Position numbers and translations under genes: made by a program. Shown one piece after another: positions 5,535 to 8,010 of a stretch of 8,010 nt of DNA. Numbering within the stretch: the first letter of the stretch is position 1; each line of letters begins with the position of its first letter. Origin of the DNA: Gemmatimonas sp. (GTDB lineage Bacteria; Gemmatimonadota; Gemmatimonadetes; Gemmatimonadales; Gemmatimonadaceae); assembly GCF_031426495.1 (NCBI RefSeq), contig NZ_JANPLK010000066.1, positions 1 through 8,010 of the forward strand. The letters run 5' to 3'. Under the pieces are notes generated by a model. It was not told the origin of the DNA and made no database searches. It saw only the letters and a list, made by a program, of their open reading frames with translations.

Positions 5535-6503
5535 TCAGCGCCCCGGCAGCGGCGGTAAGGCGTCCACGAACTCGATGATCTGCTTGCGGTGCGCGGCTGT
5601 GGGCAGCCGACCGATACCGCCACCGATGTTGTCGATCATGTTCTTGGCCTGACTCGTGGCCGGCGTGACCGCCGTGATGGCCGGGTGCGTGAGCGTGAAC
5701 TTGAGGAAGAACTGCGCCCAGGTGGTGGCGTCGAATTCCTTGGCGAAGGCCGGCAGTTCCTTGCCCGCCGCGCGACGGAACAGGCTGGTGCGTCCGAACG
5801 GCGCGTAGGCCAGCACCGCGATCTTCTTCTCAATGGCGAGCGGCAGGATCACGTCTTCTACATCGCGATTGTCGGCGGCGTAGTCCACGCCGATGAAATC
5901 GAGCGGCTCGTTGCGCATGACCTCGATGAGCTGCGCGTACTGATTCGGGAACGTGGTCGTGATGCCCACGTAGCGCACGCGGCCGGCCTTCTTGAACTCG
6001 CGCACGATAGGCAGCTGCGTGGCCGGGTCGCCCATGTTGTGCACCTGCATGAGATCGATCTTGGGCTGCTTGAAGATCGTAAACGACTTCTCGATCTGCG
6101 CGCGCGCGGCCGCGGGATCGGCTTGTGCCCCACCGCGACCGGCCACGTTCACTTTGGCGGCCCAGAACAGCTTGTTGGCGATGCCGAGTTCGTTCACGAT
6201 GCCGCCGGCCACCACCTCGGAGGCGCCGTAGCTCGGGGCGGTGTCGAACACACGTGCGCCGCGATCGGCCATGGCCTGAAAGACCGCCTTGAGCGCGCTG
6301 GCGTCCTCGGCCCGCGCCACGGTGGCGAAGGTGGCCGAGCTCCCGAGTCCGATTACCGGGATCATCTCGCCGGTGCTGGGAATAGCGCGCTGCAGCAGCT
6401 GACCCTGCGGGAGGCTGTTGAGGGCGGCGAGCAGGCGAGGCGAGAGGCCGAGCGAGGCGCCGAGTCCGGCGGAGAGGCCGATGAAATCGCGACGATTGAT
6501 CAT
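5535..6503 (-). CDS. Tat-exported aldo/keto reductase
   Basis: The 322-residue protein is an NAD(P)H-dependent aldo/keto reductase-type TIM barrel. The catalytic tetrad is visible: Asp87 and Tyr92 in FDTAPSYG, Lys117 in WAAKVN, and His155 in LMQVHNM. The segment RVRYVGITTTFPNQY is the usual region after strand 5, and VLAYAPFGR near residue 230 is the strand 7 region. The N-terminus MINRRDFIGLSAGLGASLGL is a twin-arginine (Tat) signal: NRRDFIG followed by a weakly hydrophobic Ala/Gly/Leu stretch. Folded, cofactor-loaded export to the periplasm is therefore expected, as in a subgroup of Tat-dependent AKRs. The longer open frame to 6887 runs into the amidohydrolase gene on the other strand and would bury the Tat motif, so ATG at 6503 is chosen. 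It is divergent from the amidohydrolase. The substrate is unknown. Confidence 0.95.
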   Translation of the reverse strand: MINRRDFIGLSAGLGASLGLSPRLLAALNSLPQGQLLQRAIPSTGEMIPVIGLGSSATFATVARAEDASALKAVFQAMADRGARVFDTAPSYGASEVVAGGIVNELGIANKLFWAAKVNVAGRGGAQADPAAARAQIEKSFTIFKQPKIDLMQVHNMGDPATQLPIVREFKKAGRVRYVGITTTFPNQYAQLIEVMRNEPLDFIGVDYAADNRDVEDVILPLAIEKKIAVLAYAPFGRTSLFRRAAGKELPAFAKEFDATTWAQFFLKFTLTHPAITAVTPATSQAKNMIDNIGGGIGRLPTAAHRKQIIEFVDALPPLPGR

Positions 6504-6612
6504 GATCGAGTCCAGCGTGCGGGGCGGGAGGGCGAACGGGCGTTCCGGGTAGTAACGTGCTTCGGTGTTCGTCCGCTGGCTATGGACAGGTCCTTCCCCG
6601 AACGGGTGTCTC
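6504..6612. promoter_or_regulatory. Divergent promoter region with a short palindrome and direct repeat
   Basis: The 109-bp gap between the reductase and amidohydrolase starts must hold both promoters. GAACG (6534-6538) and CGTTC (6541-6545) form a 5-bp inverted repeat across GG. The octamer CGAACGGG occurs at 6533-6540 and again at 6599-6606, just before the amidohydrolase ATG. These could be sites for a shared regulator. I see no sigma-70-type box pair worth naming. Confidence 0.3.
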
Positions 6613-7887
6613 ATGTTCCGCCGTCTCGCACCATCCGCTGCTGCCCTGTTGGTGCTCGCGCTGTCTCCCGTCGTGGCGATCGGCGCGCAGTCATCGACCG
6701 GAGCAACCACCGCCTTCACTGGCGCGACGCTCATCGACGGCACCGACCGCGCCCCGATCACGAACGCCACGCTGTTGGTGCGCGATGGCCGTGTGGTGGC
6801 CGCCGGCGCTTCGGCCCGCGTGACCATTCCGGCCGGGGCCGCACGCGTGTCGCTGGCGGGCAAGGTGATCATGCCCGGCATCATCAACAGTCACGGTCAC
6901 GCCAGCAGTGCCGGCGATTTGGCGACGTATGCCGCGTATGGCGTGACCACGCTCTATTCGCTCGGCGGTGAACCGGCCGACGTGTTCGCCGCGCGCGAGT
7001 CGCAGCGTACTGCGCAGCGCAGTGGTGCGCCGCTGTCGCCGTTGGTGGCCCGCGTGTTCGTGGCCGGCCCCGTGCTTACGCCGACCACGCCCGACGAAGC
7101 GCGCGCGCAGGTAGCCGGCGTGGCGGCGCAGCAGGTGGACGTCGCCAAGATCCGCGTTGATGACAACCTCGGCCTCGGCCCCAAGATGACGCCCGAGGTA
7201 TATCGCGCGGTGATCAATGAGGCGCACGCGCGCAAACTGCGCCTGGCCGCGCACATGTACTACTTCGCCGACGCGGTCGACCTGCTAAACTCCGGCGCCG
7301 ACTTCATGGCGCACAGTGTGCGCGACGTGGAGGTGAACGACGCCTTCGCCGCGTCACTCCGCGCGAAGAATGTGTGCTATACGCCAACGCTCATGCGCGA
7401 GGTGAGCACGTTCGTGTACGAAAGCACGCCGGCGTTCTTTACCGACTCACTGTTTCTGGCGCACGCGAACAAGGCGTGGATGGCCACCTTGCAGCAGCCG
7501 GAGCGGATGGAAGCCACGCGCACAAATGCGGCCGCGCAGCAGTACAAGAAGCAGTTGCCGGTGGCTATGCGGAATCTCAAACGACTCTCCGACGCCGGCG
7601 TGCGCATCGCCATGGGCACCGACACAGGGCCAATGGGTCGCTTTCAGGGCTACTTCGAACTGATGGAGCTCGAGATGATGGTCGAGGCGGGAATGACGCC
7701 GCGGGCGGTGCTGGCCGCGGCCACGCGTGATGCCGCACGCTGCATGCAGATCGACCGTGAGTTCGGCACGCTGGAACCCGGGAAGTGGGCGGACTTCGTG
7801 GTGCTCACCGCGAGTCCGCTCGAGAACATATCGAATGTGCGCAAGCAGCACTCGGTGTGGATCGGCGGCAAGCGCGTAGGCGGCTAG
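6613..7887 (+). CDS. Secreted metal-dependent amidohydrolase
   Basis: The 424-residue protein belongs to the amidohydrolase superfamily of TIM-barrel hydrolases with a flanking beta domain, in the imidazolonepropionase/prolidase-like subgroup. Metal ligands can be followed: the HxH of INSHGHA (His94, His96), Lys179 in DVAKIRVDD as the probable carboxylated bridging lysine, His214 in LAAHMYY, His234 in MAHSVRD and Asp337 in AMGTDTG. The N-terminal TLIDGTDRAPITNATLLVRDGRV and C-terminal GTLEPGKWADFVVL segments form the beta domain. Residues 1-25 (MFRRLAPSAAALLVLALSPV then VAIGA) are a Sec signal peptide, probably cut before Gln26, so it acts in the periplasm or outside. ATG at 6613 is chosen because it puts the signal peptide at the N-terminus; a GTG at 6565 would bury it. 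Relatives cleave amide, peptide or ring C-N bonds; the substrate is undetermined. Confidence 0.94.
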   Translation: MFRRLAPSAAALLVLALSPVVAIGAQSSTGATTAFTGATLIDGTDRAPITNATLLVRDGRVVAAGASARVTIPAGAARVSLAGKVIMPGIINSHGHASSAGDLATYAAYGVTTLYSLGGEPADVFAARESQRTAQRSGAPLSPLVARVFVAGPVLTPTTPDEARAQVAGVAAQQVDVAKIRVDDNLGLGPKMTPEVYRAVINEAHARKLRLAAHMYYFADAVDLLNSGADFMAHSVRDVEVNDAFAASLRAKNVCYTPTLMREVSTFVYESTPAFFTDSLFLAHANKAWMATLQQPERMEATRTNAAAQQYKKQLPVAMRNLKRLSDAGVRIAMGTDTGPMGRFQGYFELMELEMMVEAGMTPRAVLAAATRDAARCMQIDREFGTLEPGKWADFVVLTASPLENISNVRKQHSVWIGGKRVGG

Positions 7888-7960
7888 GCGAGGGGGCCCG
7901 CATTCAAGAGGCGTTCAAGGGGTCAGCGTTGAAGGGGTGGGGTGGGGTTTGATGTTGGGG
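7888..7960 (+). repeat. G4-tract region with a reverse copy of the left-end repeat
   Basis: GTTCAAGGGGTCAG (7913-7926) is the exact reverse complement of 105-118 at the left end, and CGTT (7927-7930) continues the match to 98-101 after a 3-nt gap. Five GGGG runs occur on the plus strand, at 7919-7922, 7934-7937, 7939-7942, 7944-7947 and 7957-7960. The last four have loops of 1, 1 and 9 nt, a G-quadruplex-capable motif. It lies directly downstream of the amidohydrolase stop. Confidence 0.65.
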
Positions 7961-7972
7961 TAAACGACGAAG

Positions 7973-8009
7973 GGCCCCCGGGAGGCGCGGTTACGCCCCC
8001 CGGTAGGCC
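7973..8009. terminator. GC-rich imperfect hairpin at the window edge
   Basis: GGCC (7973-7976), CCGGG (7978-7982) and GGCG (7984-7987) pair with CGCC (7994-7997), CCCGG (7999-8003) and GGCC (8006-8009). A small internal mismatch lies between the blocks, and the loop is 6 nt. Its position after the last gene suggests a transcription terminator, perhaps shared with a gene converging from beyond the window. The window ends before any T-run could be seen. Confidence 0.55.
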
Positions 8010-8010
8010 G

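Noticed and set aside
5589..6971. 460-codon plus-strand open frame opposite the reductase gene
   Set aside because: The translation is rich in His, Arg, Gly and Glu without domain-like order, as expected opposite a GC-rich gene. The minus strand carries a complete aldo/keto reductase with its catalytic tetrad.
1..8010. CRISPR array, prophage, integron or toxin-antitoxin system
   Set aside because: There are no regularly spaced direct repeats, no cas, integrase, terminase or transposase motifs, and no small adjacent toxin-antitoxin-like gene pair. The genes read as ordinary chromosomal ones.

Overview
The window is a high-GC bacterial chromosome segment, most likely from a Gemmatimonas-like member of the Gemmatimonadota. 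This rests on the GC-rich third codon positions, the style of the large SARP/BTAD-type regulator with a membrane segment and periplasmic repeat region, and the Tat-exported and secreted enzymes typical of that group. No marker gene fixes the taxonomy. There are no rRNA or tRNA genes, CRISPR arrays, or recognisable transposase or phage genes.

Layout from left to right. Bases 1-261 are non-coding or at most the tail of an upstream gene. They hold a perfect 15-bp palindromic repeat, a 9-nt unit repeated three times and a second hairpin. A small orphan gene (262-549, +) converges on a LuxR-type regulator (640-1254, -), with a compact palindrome between them. The LuxR gene is divergent from a large regulator (1343-3775, +) built as BTAD DNA-binding module, transmembrane helix, FlgO/TolB-N-like domain and TPR-like repeats. 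The 3' end of that regulator overlaps by 50 bp the convergent end of an unrecognised soluble protein (3726-4256, -). Next come a small exported protein with a possible lipobox (4413-4892, +) and a GNAT acetyltransferase (4955-5467, +).

An AT-rich islet with overlapping hairpins separates the GNAT gene from a convergent, Tat-exported aldo/keto reductase (5535-6503, -). This gene is divergent from a secreted metal-dependent amidohydrolase (6613-7887, +). After the amidohydrolase come a run of G4 tracts, a reverse-oriented match to the repeat at the left end, and a terminator-like hairpin at the window edge.

Functionally, the LuxR/BTAD divergent pair looks like a regulatory module, and the reductase/amidohydrolase pair may share a promoter region and act outside the cytoplasm. 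No pathway can be assigned to either. I found no clearly new multi-gene system. The most unusual signals are the folded region around the likely LuxR start, the inverted repeat family at both window ends with its G-quadruplex potential, and the membrane-anchored BTAD architecture.
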